Source: an uncultured Lachnospiraceae bacterium
GTDB lineage: Bacteria > Bacillota > Clostridia > Lachnospirales > Lachnospiraceae
Length of the DNA: 64,000 bases
Assembly: GCA_910577115.1 (NCBI GenBank)
Contig: CAJTMC010000015.1
Location: 1-64,000 of the forward strand
Direction of reading: 5' to 3'
The translations under genes were made by a program, and so were the position numbers. Of this stretch, positions 24,833-34,139 are shown one piece after another; the stretch's first letter is position 1, and each line of letters begins with the position of its first letter. The notes under the pieces are model-generated. The model worked only from the letters and a program-made list of their open reading frames with translations, did not search any database and was not told where the DNA came from.

Positions 24833-26128
24833 TTATTTTTCTTCAAACCGTACACGAATGGAGTTTGCGTGTGCCGTAAGTCCCTCTTTTGTCGCAAACA
24901 GCTCAATATCCTGATGTACTTTTTCCAAAGCCTCTCTTGAATAAGAAATAATACTCGATTTTTTCACATAATCATCAACATTGAGCGGTGAGAAAAACTT
25001 TGCCGTACCGTTTGTCGGAAGCACATGGTTTGGCCCTGCATAATAATCTCCCAGAGGTTCTGACGAGTATTCTCCGAGGAAAATTGCCCCTGCGTTGCGA
25101 ATGCGCGTCATCGTATCGAACGGATTTTTGGTCAGTATCTCAAGATGCTCCGATGCAATCTCATTTGCGGCGTCAATCGCCATTTCCATATTTTCAGCTA
25201 CAAGAATATAGCCGTAATTGTCAAGCGATTCCTGTATAATCGCCTTCCGCTCCAGCACTGCGACAAACTTGTCAACCTCATCGGAAACCTTCTGTGCAAG
25301 CTCTGCGCTTGTCGTGATTAAAATTGCCGACGCAAGTTCGTCGTGCTCCGCCTGTGAAAGCAAATCTGCCGCAACATACCGCGGCGTTGCGCTCTCGTCC
25401 GCAAGCACAAGAATCTCGGAAGGGCCTGCAATCGAGTCAATGCTGACATGACCGTAAACCGCTCTCTTTGCAAGCGCAACAAAAATGTTTCCGGGACCGA
25501 CAATCTTATCAACCTTCGGAATCAGTTCCGTTCCGTAAGCAAGCGCCGCAATCGCCTGCGCTCCGCCCGTTTTAAAGATTGTATCAACCCCTGCGATATC
25601 CGCGGCGACAAGCGTCGCAGGATACACTTTTCCGTCAGCGCCTGCCGGCGTTGTCATGATAATATTCGGCACGCCTGCCACCTTTGCGGGAATAACATTC
25701 ATCAGCGTTGTTGACGGATAAGCAGCTTTCCCGCCCGGCACATACACGCCGACCTTCTGCATCGGCGTAATTTTCTGCCCGAGAATGGTTCCGTCCTCTT
25801 TTGCATCGAACCAGCTGTTTCGTTTCTGTTTTTCATGGTAAGCGCGGATATTTGCCGCCGAATCTTTCATTACGCGGATAAAATGCTCGTCAAGCTGTGT
25901 GTACGCTTCCTCAATCTCCGCTCTTGTAACCTGAAAGGTTTCTTTTGTTGTTATACACTTGTCAAACTTTAGTGCATACTCAAAAATGGCATCCTCTTTT
26001 CTTGCCTTTACATTTTCAATAATATCCGCAACCGTTTTTTCATAATCACCGTAGTCGTTTGTACTTCTTTTTAATAGATTTTCCAAAAGATTTTTCTTTG
26101 TTTCGTTTGTTAAATTTACAATTCTCAT
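24833..26128 (-). CDS. hisD: Histidinol dehydrogenase
   Basis: 431 residues, full length. The signature region is clear: VDKIVGPGNIFVALAKR, SIAGPSEILVLAD and SQAEHDELASAIL (zinc ligands and catalytic residues), then SEHLEI and the C-terminal GAIFLGEYSSEPLGDY. It oxidises histidinol to histidine in two NAD-dependent steps. It lies between hisG and hisB. Confidence 0.97.
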   Translation of the reverse strand: MRIVNLTNETKKNLLENLLKRSTNDYGDYEKTVADIIENVKARKEDAIFEYALKFDKCITTKETFQVTRAEIEEAYTQLDEHFIRVMKDSAANIRAYHEKQKRNSWFDAKEDGTILGQKITPMQKVGVYVPGGKAAYPSTTLMNVIPAKVAGVPNIIMTTPAGADGKVYPATLVAADIAGVDTIFKTGGAQAIAALAYGTELIPKVDKIVGPGNIFVALAKRAVYGHVSIDSIAGPSEILVLADESATPRYVAADLLSQAEHDELASAILITTSAELAQKVSDEVDKFVAVLERKAIIQESLDNYGYILVAENMEMAIDAANEIASEHLEILTKNPFDTMTRIRNAGAIFLGEYSSEPLGDYYAGPNHVLPTNGTAKFFSPLNVDDYVKKSSIISYSREALEKVHQDIELFATKEGLTAHANSIRVRFEEK

Positions 26129-26141
26129 CGTTTTTCCCTCT

Positions 26142-26798
26142 TTATACTACTTTCTTGAGCGCCTGCAATAGCTTCCTGATTCTGTCCGCTTCCATTTTCA
26201 GGCTCACCTGATTGACAATCATGCGCGCAGAGAGCGGACAAATGACCTCCAAAACCTCAAGCCCGTTCTCCTTTAATGTAGACCCCGTTTCCACGATATC
26301 CACAATCACGTCACTCAAATCGACAATCGGCCCAAGCTCCACGGAGCCGTTAAGCTTAATAATATCCACCGTTTGATGCTTCTGATTATAAAAATAATCT
26401 TTCGCAATCTTAGGATACTTGCTCGCAACCCGTATCATTTCATGGTGCTGCAGCAGCTCCTTTGCCGAAGCAGGCCCGCACACGCACATGCGGCACTTCC
26501 CAAATCCCAAATCAAGTACCTCATAAACCTTGCGGTTCTCTTCCATAATCGTATCGCTGCCCACAACGCCGATATCGGCAGCGCCGTATTCCACATATGT
26601 AGGAACGTCAGAAGCCTTTGACAGGAAAAACCGAAGCTTCAGCTCTTCATTGACAAAAATCAGCTTTCGGGAGTCCTTATCTTTCATTTCCTCGCAAGTA
26701 ATGCCGATTTTTTCAAGCAGCTCCAGCGTTTTATTGGCAAGCCGCCCCTTTCCGAGCGCAAAAGTAAGATATCTCACATCGTTCGTTGTACTGTTCAT
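26142..26798 (-). CDS. hisG: ATP phosphoribosyltransferase, short form
   Basis: 218 residues. This is the short HisG lacking the C-terminal regulatory domain, so it needs HisZ for activity and feedback control. Motifs are the start FALGKGRLANKT, YGAADIGVVGSD and the PRPP-binding-type DVIVDIVETGSTLKENGL. It catalyses the first committed step, joining ATP and PRPP. hisZ is immediately upstream, as expected. Confidence 0.96.
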   Translation of the reverse strand: MNSTTNDVRYLTFALGKGRLANKTLELLEKIGITCEEMKDKDSRKLIFVNEELKLRFFLSKASDVPTYVEYGAADIGVVGSDTIMEENRKVYEVLDLGFGKCRMCVCGPASAKELLQHHEMIRVASKYPKIAKDYFYNQKHQTVDIIKLNGSVELGPIVDLSDVIVDIVETGSTLKENGLEVLEVICPLSARMIVNQVSLKMEADRIRKLLQALKKVV

Positions 26799-26822
26799 TT
26801 TTTGTTCATGCCTTTCTTAATA

Positions 26823-28013
26823 TCATTCTTTCCCTAAAAAAATAACTTGTGAGAAATTGTTTTCCTCAGCAAATGTTGTATAACACTGTCTTTCTTTTTC
26901 AAGCTTCATCAGCACAGCCGCGTATCCCTTCGCGCGATATTCGTTTGCTGTACTAATCGCCTCTTTCACATCACCCTCATATACCAACAGCAGGTTTTTG
27001 TTTTCCAAGACAGGACATCGCTTCTGCCTTGTCAGCGCTGTCACAAGGTCATCAATAATCACAACAAAGCCTGTTGCCGGCGCAGGCTTTCCAAACTTTT
27101 CAAGAAGCCTGTCATACCTTCCGCCCTTTGCAATAGCGCTTCCTGCCTGATAGGTATAGGCATTGAAAATAACGCCTGTATAATAATGATATTTGCTTAC
27201 CATTGCAAGGTCAAAGGAGATATACTTTTCCACGCCATACACTTTTAACAGCTCATAAACCTCCTTCAGGCGCTCTATCGCCTTCGTTGAGCGCGGATTT
27301 CCGGCACACGCAAGCGCTTTATCCAAAATATCATAAGAGCCGAAAAGACTGCTCACGCTTAAGAGCGCCTCACACACCTGAGAAGGAATGTTTTTGCGCT
27401 CCAAAAGCTCTTGCGCTCCGAAATCATTTCTGTTTGAAATAAAACCGCGAAGCTCCAGTTCTGTTTCCGCATCAAGATTTGCCTGCTCGCACAAGCCCTT
27501 AAAAAAGTCAATCTGTCCCACAGATACCTGAAACTCTTTTAGCCCCGCATTGAAAAGCGCTTCCACCAGCATTGCAATCATCTCGGCATCGGCCCCGGGT
27601 GATGCGTCACCAATCAGCTCTGCGCCCATTTGTGTCGTTTCCTTTAGTTTCCCCTGCAGGCTGTTTGTGTTGATAAAATTATTCCCTGCATAACAAAACC
27701 GCAGGGGAATCGTTTCGTCCATAAAATATTTCGCTGCACATCGTGCGATTGAGGGCGTAAAGTCAGGTCTTAGCACCAGCGTGTTTCCCTCTTTGTCAAA
27801 AAATTTATATAATTCCTTTGAGGGCGTCGTACCGATTTCGCGGCTAAATACGTCGAAAAACTCAAACGTCGGCGTCTGTATATCCTGATAGCCAAAGCTG
27901 TGGATTTTTTCACCAAAAAGCCTCTGAACCGTTTGCTTATCGGCATATTCCTTTCCATAAATATCGCGCACACCCTCGGGCGTATGTACCAGTCGTCTTC
28001 CATTAAAATCCAT
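26823..28013 (-). CDS. hisZ: ATP phosphoribosyltransferase regulatory subunit HisZ
   Basis: 396 residues with class II aminoacyl-tRNA-synthetase-like motifs: PEGVRDIYGKE, the motif-2-like LRPDFTPSIAR, and GGRYDRLLEKFG. It lacks the HisRS anticodon-binding domain and is paired with short HisG, which identifies HisZ rather than a tRNA synthetase. It is first in the his operon; GGGAGGAAC precedes the ATG. Confidence 0.95.
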   Translation of the reverse strand: MDFNGRRLVHTPEGVRDIYGKEYADKQTVQRLFGEKIHSFGYQDIQTPTFEFFDVFSREIGTTPSKELYKFFDKEGNTLVLRPDFTPSIARCAAKYFMDETIPLRFCYAGNNFINTNSLQGKLKETTQMGAELIGDASPGADAEMIAMLVEALFNAGLKEFQVSVGQIDFFKGLCEQANLDAETELELRGFISNRNDFGAQELLERKNIPSQVCEALLSVSSLFGSYDILDKALACAGNPRSTKAIERLKEVYELLKVYGVEKYISFDLAMVSKYHYYTGVIFNAYTYQAGSAIAKGGRYDRLLEKFGKPAPATGFVVIIDDLVTALTRQKRCPVLENKNLLLVYEGDVKEAISTANEYRAKGYAAVLMKLEKERQCYTTFAEENNFSQVIFLGKE

Positions 28014-28042
28014 AAGTTCCTCCCAATTGTTCTTGCATCACT

Positions 28043-28091
28043 TTAACGCGTTAATGTATTAGCGAATTATCATGCTAACAAATTAGCGTGA
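28043..28091 (-). promoter_or_regulatory. Operator candidate of the his operon
   Basis: Between promoter and hisZ lie a palindrome TTAACGCGTTAA (28043-28054) and a 20-bp imperfect palindrome containing GCTAACAAATTAGC (28072-28091), with another TTAGCG half-site at 28059. They sit at about +5 to +50 of the predicted start of transcription, where a bound repressor would block elongation. A TrpR-like YerC/HisR regulator is a known candidate in Firmicutes. That link is inference. Confidence 0.5.
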
Positions 28092-28102
28092 CACATAACC
28101 GA

Positions 28103-28131
28103 AGTATACACTTTTTTACCAATCGTGTCAA
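28103..28131 (-). promoter_or_regulatory. his operon promoter
   Basis: On the minus strand TTGACA (28126-28131) and TATACT (28103-28108) are spaced by exactly 17 bases. The -35 hexamer overlaps the stop region of the upstream recU-like gene. Confidence 0.85.
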
Positions 28132-28661
28132 CCTCTTTCCTTCAGCTCCAGTTGTATCATATCAAGATACGGCACCATTTGACCGCCTCTTGTCTCAAAA
28201 AAATGTGTTTCCTTCAGCTCGTCAAAGCGGAAGCTCTTTCTGCCGCCCTGTTCCATTCTGTCCCAAAAAACGTTTAGTTCCCGAATCCCCATATAATACA
28301 TTTTATCTCTTGACGTGTAGTAAATCAGAAAAAAAGCAATGCCGTCCTGCTTGTCAAAGTCCCGCATAAAATCGACCTGATGCCGGTGTATGTTTTGCAG
28401 TGAAAAAGTGTCTGCCGCACACTCCTTCGCATCAAAACACACAGGGATTCCCTGCACTGCGCCTATGTAATCGACGGTACTTTTCTGGTCAAAATATGCA
28501 AGCGTGATGTGGCGGGTTTCTTTGTCGATTGTAATCGGGGTAATCGGCGTTGGCACCTTTTGTATGAGTGCAAGACCGCTTTCACGATATTTTTCATTTG
28601 TCATGTTAATCATTTCCTCAAGCAGCGAGCCGCGCAGCCCTCTCGAATTCCATGTAGCCAT
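28128..28661 (-). CDS. recU: Holliday junction resolvase RecU-like
   Basis: 177 residues. It follows the RecU pattern: RGLRGSLLEEMINMTNEKY, IQKVPTPITP, VDYIGAVQGIPVCFDAKE (metal ligands of the nuclease fold) and HQVDFMRDF. RecU cuts Holliday junctions during recombination in Firmicutes. It starts 2 bases from the stop of the upstream pseudouridine synthase. It is not beside a pbp1 gene, the usual Bacillus partner. Confidence 0.85.
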   Translation of the reverse strand: MATWNSRGLRGSLLEEMINMTNEKYRESGLALIQKVPTPITPITIDKETRHITLAYFDQKSTVDYIGAVQGIPVCFDAKECAADTFSLQNIHRHQVDFMRDFDKQDGIAFFLIYYTSRDKMYYMGIRELNVFWDRMEQGGRKSFRFDELKETHFFETRGGQMVPYLDMIQLELKERG

Positions 28662-28663
28662 TG

Positions 28664-29731
28664 TTATGTAAGTACCTCGTTTCTGCTGTTTGGGCGGTTT
28701 GTCATCAGTCGTTCAAAGAGCGTGGGCAATTCACAGGTCAGCGTCCTTTCCGAGAGGTCTGCGAAACATTCTTCACTGTTTTTTGGAAACACCAGTTTGT
28801 ATGCGTGCAGCAGCTGATTTCTGACACCTGTGTCATAAAATTCTTTGTTCCTCTTACTGCTGCCGTACTTCCTGTCCCCTATCACCGGATATCCCATTGC
28901 ACTTAGCTGTGCCCTGATTTGGTGTGTTTTTCCTGTAAAAAGCTGTACCTCCAAAAGGGTAATGGCACCGATTTGGGTACTTATTGTCTTTACAGATTTA
29001 AACGATGTATCAATATATCCGGCACTCTCTTTTAGATGCTCTGGAATGTCTGATTCCCTTTCGTATATTGTTACCTTATTTGTTTTCGCGTTCTTGCAGA
29101 GCCATCCGTTGATTCGGGTATCAAGCTCGGCAGTTCCTGCTGTCAGTGTATAATAGTACTTTTGAAGCGACTTATCTTTTATAATGCTGCTTAAATATCT
29201 GCTGCCGAAAAGCGTTTTTCCGCACACCAAAAGTCCTGACGTATTTCTGTCTAAGCGGTTGCATACGGAAGGCTTAAAAGTAAGGAGCGTTTCTAAGGAC
29301 AGAGAACCGGTTTCTAAAAGATACCCTATCAGCCATTCATTTGCGCTGAAATCCGCAGGCTCCGCCTTCTGTGAAAGAATACCGGCAGGTTTATTTAAAA
29401 TCAGTACATGCTCGTTTTCAAAGATCGTTTGAATGCCTTTCAGCTTATGGTATGCGGTCAGATAGGCGCTTGTATCAAATGCCGTTTCGGACGGTTCTTT
29501 ACCGACACTGACACCACCGAACTTTTTGTAGGTTTCATCGGAAAGAAACAACTTCACCTCGTCATTTTCGCACAACAGTTCTCTTCCCGTCGCCTTTTTT
29601 CCGTTCAGCACAATATTTTTTTTTCTGAGCATTTTGTATAGAAAACTGCTCTGCGCCGTCTTTAGCTGGCGTTTTAAGTACTTGTCGAAACGCTGCCCTG
29701 CATCATTTTTTGCAACTTTTAGCAGTATCAT
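28664..29731 (-). CDS. RluA-family pseudouridine synthase
   Basis: 355 residues. An N-terminal S4 RNA-binding domain (AGQRFDKYLKRQL through NIVLNGKKATG) precedes the catalytic domain with the RluA signature CNRLDRNTSGLLVCGK, in which the second Asp is the nucleophile. TGKTHQIRAQLSAMGYPVIGD follows. It makes pseudouridine in rRNA. The exact position cannot be given from sequence, though the S4 domain suggests 23S rRNA. AGGAAGCACC precedes the ATG. Confidence 0.92.
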   Translation of the reverse strand: MILLKVAKNDAGQRFDKYLKRQLKTAQSSFLYKMLRKKNIVLNGKKATGRELLCENDEVKLFLSDETYKKFGGVSVGKEPSETAFDTSAYLTAYHKLKGIQTIFENEHVLILNKPAGILSQKAEPADFSANEWLIGYLLETGSLSLETLLTFKPSVCNRLDRNTSGLLVCGKTLFGSRYLSSIIKDKSLQKYYYTLTAGTAELDTRINGWLCKNAKTNKVTIYERESDIPEHLKESAGYIDTSFKSVKTISTQIGAITLLEVQLFTGKTHQIRAQLSAMGYPVIGDRKYGSSKRNKEFYDTGVRNQLLHAYKLVFPKNSEECFADLSERTLTCELPTLFERLMTNRPNSRNEVLT

Positions 29732-29797
29732 CTGGTGCTTCCTTTCTATAATAAATATATTGTTTCGGAATATGGCAGAATGAAAGCGATTTTGATG

Positions 29798-30367
29798 CTA
29801 AAGCGAAATGTCGCATAGAAGCGTAAGGATTTCGTCCTCTTTCGTACCTTCATCAAGCGCCTCAAGCTGTGAAAGCCTGTCCATAAACTTTCGTTGTTCT
29901 TTAAAGATTTTTACCGTAATTCCTTTTATGGCATTTTGGCTGAACATATCCTTGATATGTTTCTCACAGGCATCGGTATCGCAGGAAGCAAATTCTGTAT
30001 AGCCAATCAGATTGCCGCCCCGCACTGCAAAGCAGCTTATCGGGAAATTCAATTTATATGAAGTCAGGTACATACTGTATATTGTTCTGACCGTTCCTGC
30101 ATGCTTTGCAATTTCCTCATAAATTTCGCGTGAAAACCGGGGAATGCGCAGGTACATGATTACGGACACAAGGCTTTTGCAGGAAGGCAGAAGCCCAAGC
30201 ACTGCGACAATCGTAAGCAGATTTTCTTTTGTTTTAGTTGAAAGATAGCCAAGAAGAAATACGGCAAGTGAGATTGCAAAGTATATCACTGTGCGAAGTA
30301 TTACACGTTTTTTTTCATATGCAGGGTAGGCATATTCCCCCTTATTTCGCTTTTGTCTGTTCATCAT
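29798..30367 (-). CDS. Two-helix membrane protein, uncharacterised
   Basis: 189 residues. A basic N-terminus is followed by two adjacent membrane helices (about 25-45 and 50-73), then a soluble alpha/beta region with DRLSQLEALDEGTKEDEIL near the C-terminus. I do not recognise the family. It starts 10 bases after the stop of the SDR gene and is probably co-transcribed with it. Confidence 0.7.
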   Translation of the reverse strand: MMNRQKRNKGEYAYPAYEKKRVILRTVIYFAISLAVFLLGYLSTKTKENLLTIVAVLGLLPSCKSLVSVIMYLRIPRFSREIYEEIAKHAGTVRTIYSMYLTSYKLNFPISCFAVRGGNLIGYTEFASCDTDACEKHIKDMFSQNAIKGITVKIFKEQRKFMDRLSQLEALDEGTKEDEILTLLCDISL

Positions 30368-30376
30368 AGTCCCCCA

Positions 30377-31138
30377 TTACTTCATGTAGCTCATAATTTT
30401 TAAGATCGCGCTGTGCGGAACGACTTTCGCAAGCAGCTCAAAACTTCTGATCATGCTGCTGTATACGGAATGTTCTTTTTTCTGAAAAGAATCTGCAATC
30501 GCCTGTCGGACGACCTTGTCGGCTTTTGCAATCGTAAGCTTCTTTACGCCAAGCGTGCTGCCGCTTTTTTCCGCGATGTCGAAAAATGGCGTATCCACAG
30601 GTCCGGGACATACTGCGGTTACATAAATCTTTCGTGGTGCAAGTTCTCTTGCAATTGCCCTCGAAAAACTGTAAACATAAGATTTTGATGCAGCATATAC
30701 TGCAAAATCGGGCTGCGGAAGAAATGCCGCACTGGAGGCAAGTTGTAAAATTCGACTGTTTTTTCGCATGTATGGAATACACAGATATGTCATCTCCGTA
30801 AGTGCGCGGCAGTTTAGATCAACCATTCCCAAAAGCTCCGATTTATCGCCTTCCGAAAAATCTCCCATAATGCCATATCCTGCACAATTTACAAGCATTC
30901 GGATAACAGGCTTTTCCTCCCGCAAAAGACGTTCGAAACGCTGCATATGGGAACTGTTTGTTAAATCCATGTCAAGCACTCTTGTCGTGTGCTCCATATA
31001 CTGCGCCACTTCCAGCAATTTCTTTTTTCTGCGCGCAATCAGCCATATTTCATCAATGCTGTCAAAGATTTCGTCAAGCTGCAGGGCAAATTCCAATCCC
31101 ATTCCCGATGATGCACCCGTAATGATAATAATATTCAT
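30377..31138 (-). CDS. SDR-family oxidoreductase
   Basis: 253 residues, classical short-chain dehydrogenase. The nucleotide-binding motif TGASSGMG is at the N-terminus, with NCAGYGIMG and the catalytic YAASKSYVYSF (Tyr and Lys) preceded by the Ser of LQLASSAAF. PGPVDTPFF completes the fold. Substrate is unknown; the closest style is the YdfG/DltE-like group. Confidence 0.9.
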   Translation of the reverse strand: MNIIIITGASSGMGLEFALQLDEIFDSIDEIWLIARRKKKLLEVAQYMEHTTRVLDMDLTNSSHMQRFERLLREEKPVIRMLVNCAGYGIMGDFSEGDKSELLGMVDLNCRALTEMTYLCIPYMRKNSRILQLASSAAFLPQPDFAVYAASKSYVYSFSRAIARELAPRKIYVTAVCPGPVDTPFFDIAEKSGSTLGVKKLTIAKADKVVRQAIADSFQKKEHSVYSSMIRSFELLAKVVPHSAILKIMSYMK

Positions 31139-31270
31139 GTGTTCTTGTTCCTTTCCATTGTTCCTGTTCTATTTTGCTATGTTTAGTTTTGGCTTTTTGT
31201 GGCAGACAATATACACATCAGATTTTAAAATTTCTATTTTTTACCATATTACTACAATAAGAACATTACC

Positions 31271-33184
31271 TTACTTCTTATGAACCTTCTTATGCGTATT
31301 GCGTATCGTTTTCTTTTTCACCGGCTTTTTTGCATCTCCTTTTCTTTTCGGAGTTGCCTTCACGCTCTTTTCATTTGCAAGCTTTCGCGGTCGGATTAAG
31401 CATTTTTTATCAAATCCGATTAAATCCTCTCTTCCCGCCGCTTTTAACGCCTCCAGCACAAGGTCGTAATTCTTGGGGTTGCGATACTGTATCAATGCCC
31501 TCTGCATCGCCTTTTCATGGGGATTTTTGCAGACATACACCTTCTTCATGTCAACCGGATTGATCCCTGTGTAGTACATGACTGTAGACATTGTAGACGG
31601 CGTCGGATAAAAATCCTGTACCTGCTCCGGCATATATCCGATATCCCGCAGATATTCTGCAAGTTCCACAGCCTCCTTTAACGTAGAGCCCGGATGCGAA
31701 GACATCAGATACGGCACAAGAAACTGTTTTTTCCCAAGCTTTTGATTGAGCCTGCGGTATTTTTCCGTAAATGCTTCATACACAGCATTTTCAGGCTTGC
31801 CCATTTTTGACAAAACCGCATCACAAATATGCTCAGGTGCAACCTTTAGCTGTCCGCTGATATGGTGCTCGACAAGTTCCCTGAAAAATGTGTCATTCTT
31901 GTCTAACATCACATAGTCAAACCGTATTCCGGAGCGCACAAACACCTTTTTAACATTTGGCAGTGCCCTGAGCTTTCTTAAAAGCGACAAATAGTCCGCA
32001 TGATCTACCTCCAAATTAGGACAGGGCTTGGGACAAAGGCACTGACGATGTTTGCACACGCCCACAGTCATCTGTTTTTTGCAGGACGGCTGCCGAAAAT
32101 TCGCTGTCGGCCCCCCCACATCATGAATATATCCCTTAAAATCTTTGTCCTGTGTAATCTGCTTTGCCTCATTTACAATAGATGCATGACTGCGCACCTG
32201 TATTGTCCGCCCCTGATGAAACGTAAGCGCACAAAAATTGCAACCGCCAAAGCAGCCGCGATTGCTGATAAGGGAAAACTGAATCTCTGATATCGCAGGC
32301 ACTCCTCCTGCCGCTTCATAGGACGGGTGATAGGTTCTCTGATAGGGAAGCCCGTACACATCATCCATTTCCTGCATCGTCAGCGGAGCCTGCGGCACAT
32401 TCTGCACCACATAAAGTCCGTTTGGATACGGCTCCACCAAAACCTTTCCGTTAAAAGCGTCCGTATTGTCATATTGAATCTTAAAGCTTTTTGCATACAA
32501 CGCCTTATTTGCGCGCATTGCATCATAAGAAGGCAAAAGCTCATATTGATATAGTCCCGAAAGCTCTTTTGTCTTATAGACGGTTCCGGAAATAAATGAA
32601 AGATCCTTCACAGAAATACCGCTATTCAACGCATCTGCAATTTCAATAATTGATTTTTCACCCATTCCGTATGAAATAATATCCGCCTGACTGTCCAAAA
32701 GAATGGAACGCTTAAAGGAGTCTGACCAGTAATCGTAATGCGCCATTCTGCGCAGACTCGCCTCAATACCGCCTATGACAATCGGCGTATCCCGATACTT
32801 TTTCCGGATCAGATTACTATATACAACTGTCGCATGGTCAGGACGCTTGTAGGCTGCGCCGCCCGGTGTGTAAGCATCAATTTCCCGATGTTTTTTGGAT
32901 ACATAATAATGATTTACCATAGAATCCATATTTCCTGAGGAAACCAAAAAACCCAGTCTTGGTTTTCCAAGCACAGCAATGCTTTTATCGTCTTTCCAGT
33001 CAGGCTGTGCAATTACTCCCACACTATATCCATGCGCCTGTAAAAGCCTTGTAATAATCGCATGTCCAAAAGAAGGATGATCCACATACGCATCACCCGA
33101 AACATATACAAAATCAAGCTGCTCTAAGCCAAGCTCGTGTACCTCGTCCATACTGACGGGAAGAAAACCGTTTGCAAGCGACAT
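31271..33184 (-). CDS. ygiQ: YgiQ-family radical SAM protein
   Basis: 637 residues. The family's N-terminal PDWKDD, GKPRLGFLVSSGNMDSMVNHY and the radical SAM motif SNRGCFGGCNFCALTFHQG are present, followed by a Cys-rich CKKQMTVGVCKHRQCLCPKPC stretch and the VRSGIRFDY and VAPEHICD blocks. A Lys/Arg-rich tail (last 30 residues) is typical. Its ATG follows the stop of the upstream pseudouridine synthase directly. The reaction is unknown. Confidence 0.93.
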   Translation of the reverse strand: MSLANGFLPVSMDEVHELGLEQLDFVYVSGDAYVDHPSFGHAIITRLLQAHGYSVGVIAQPDWKDDKSIAVLGKPRLGFLVSSGNMDSMVNHYYVSKKHREIDAYTPGGAAYKRPDHATVVYSNLIRKKYRDTPIVIGGIEASLRRMAHYDYWSDSFKRSILLDSQADIISYGMGEKSIIEIADALNSGISVKDLSFISGTVYKTKELSGLYQYELLPSYDAMRANKALYAKSFKIQYDNTDAFNGKVLVEPYPNGLYVVQNVPQAPLTMQEMDDVYGLPYQRTYHPSYEAAGGVPAISEIQFSLISNRGCFGGCNFCALTFHQGRTIQVRSHASIVNEAKQITQDKDFKGYIHDVGGPTANFRQPSCKKQMTVGVCKHRQCLCPKPCPNLEVDHADYLSLLRKLRALPNVKKVFVRSGIRFDYVMLDKNDTFFRELVEHHISGQLKVAPEHICDAVLSKMGKPENAVYEAFTEKYRRLNQKLGKKQFLVPYLMSSHPGSTLKEAVELAEYLRDIGYMPEQVQDFYPTPSTMSTVMYYTGINPVDMKKVYVCKNPHEKAMQRALIQYRNPKNYDLVLEALKAAGREDLIGFDKKCLIRPRKLANEKSVKATPKRKGDAKKPVKKKTIRNTHKKVHKK

Positions 33185-33931
33185 TTAGTCCTCCTTGTTT
33201 TTGTTTTGGTTTTTGTTCTGATTCTGATTGGCAAGCTGCATGATTTCCTCCTGCCGCAGCGGACGCCATGCCCCGTTTGCAAGCGTTTTGTCAAGAAAAA
33301 GCCCTCCAAATGAAATCCGCTTCAAATACGTAACATTTCCGCCGACCGCGTGAATCATTCGCTTCACCTGATGAAAACGTCCCTCTGTAATCGAAAGCAG
33401 CATTGAGTAAGTTCCGTCTAACTGCTTCACATTGCTTACGCTAGCCGGCAGTGTTATTTTTTCATCTCCGATATCAACCCCCTGCTCCAGCATAAAAATG
33501 CCCTCTGATGTCAGCGCTCCCTCACACTCCACATAATATGTCTTTACCACATGCATTTTGGGGGAAAGCAGTTTGTGTGACAATGTGCCATCGTTTGTGA
33601 CAAGAAGCAATCCTTCGGTATCTTTATCAAGTCTGCCTACGGGAAACAAATCCTTTCCCGCGGCATCATGCATCAAATCCATTACGGTTTGATCATGGCT
33701 GTCTTTCGTCGCAGTGACTACACCTGACGGTTTATTCAGCATATAATATGCAAACTTCTGAAAACAAAGCTCCCGCCCCATATAACAAATCTTGTCTTCC
33801 AGTGCATTCACTTTACATTCCGGCTTTTTTACCACTTGTCCGTTTACTGTGACACTTCCGTTTCTGATATATTCCTTTACCTGACTTCTTGTGCCAATCT
33901 GCATTTGTGAAATCAATTTGTCAAGACGCAT
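33185..33931 (-). CDS. RsuA/RluB-family rRNA pseudouridine synthase
   Basis: About 248 residues from the ATG at 33931, which has GGAGG 7 bases upstream; a longer in-frame reading to 34057 lacks such a site. An N-terminal S4 domain (MRLDKLISQMQIGTRSQVKEYI) precedes GRLDKDTEGLLLVTNDG with the catalytic Asp, and GRFHQVKRMIHAVG. The C-terminus ends in a repetitive Asn/Gln/Lys tail. It stops 1 base before ygiQ. Confidence 0.93.
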   Translation of the reverse strand: MRLDKLISQMQIGTRSQVKEYIRNGSVTVNGQVVKKPECKVNALEDKICYMGRELCFQKFAYYMLNKPSGVVTATKDSHDQTVMDLMHDAAGKDLFPVGRLDKDTEGLLLVTNDGTLSHKLLSPKMHVVKTYYVECEGALTSEGIFMLEQGVDIGDEKITLPASVSNVKQLDGTYSMLLSITEGRFHQVKRMIHAVGGNVTYLKRISFGGLFLDKTLANGAWRPLRQEEIMQLANQNQNKNQNKNKED

Positions 33932-34139
33932 ATGTCCTCCATTTTTACCAAACAGATATTTTGTGTTACTATCCAGCAGGACTTTGCACTCCGCCGCAAA
34001 GTCTGTGAGAATATGTACATTCTGCCAGGAGGGAATCCCGCTCCTCGCCGAAGGCAAACTTCAAATGGGCTGGACAGTAACATTTTTGTATTAAATATAA
34101 GAAAAAGAGAATAAGCTATAATAAGAACGCTCTTTTGGA

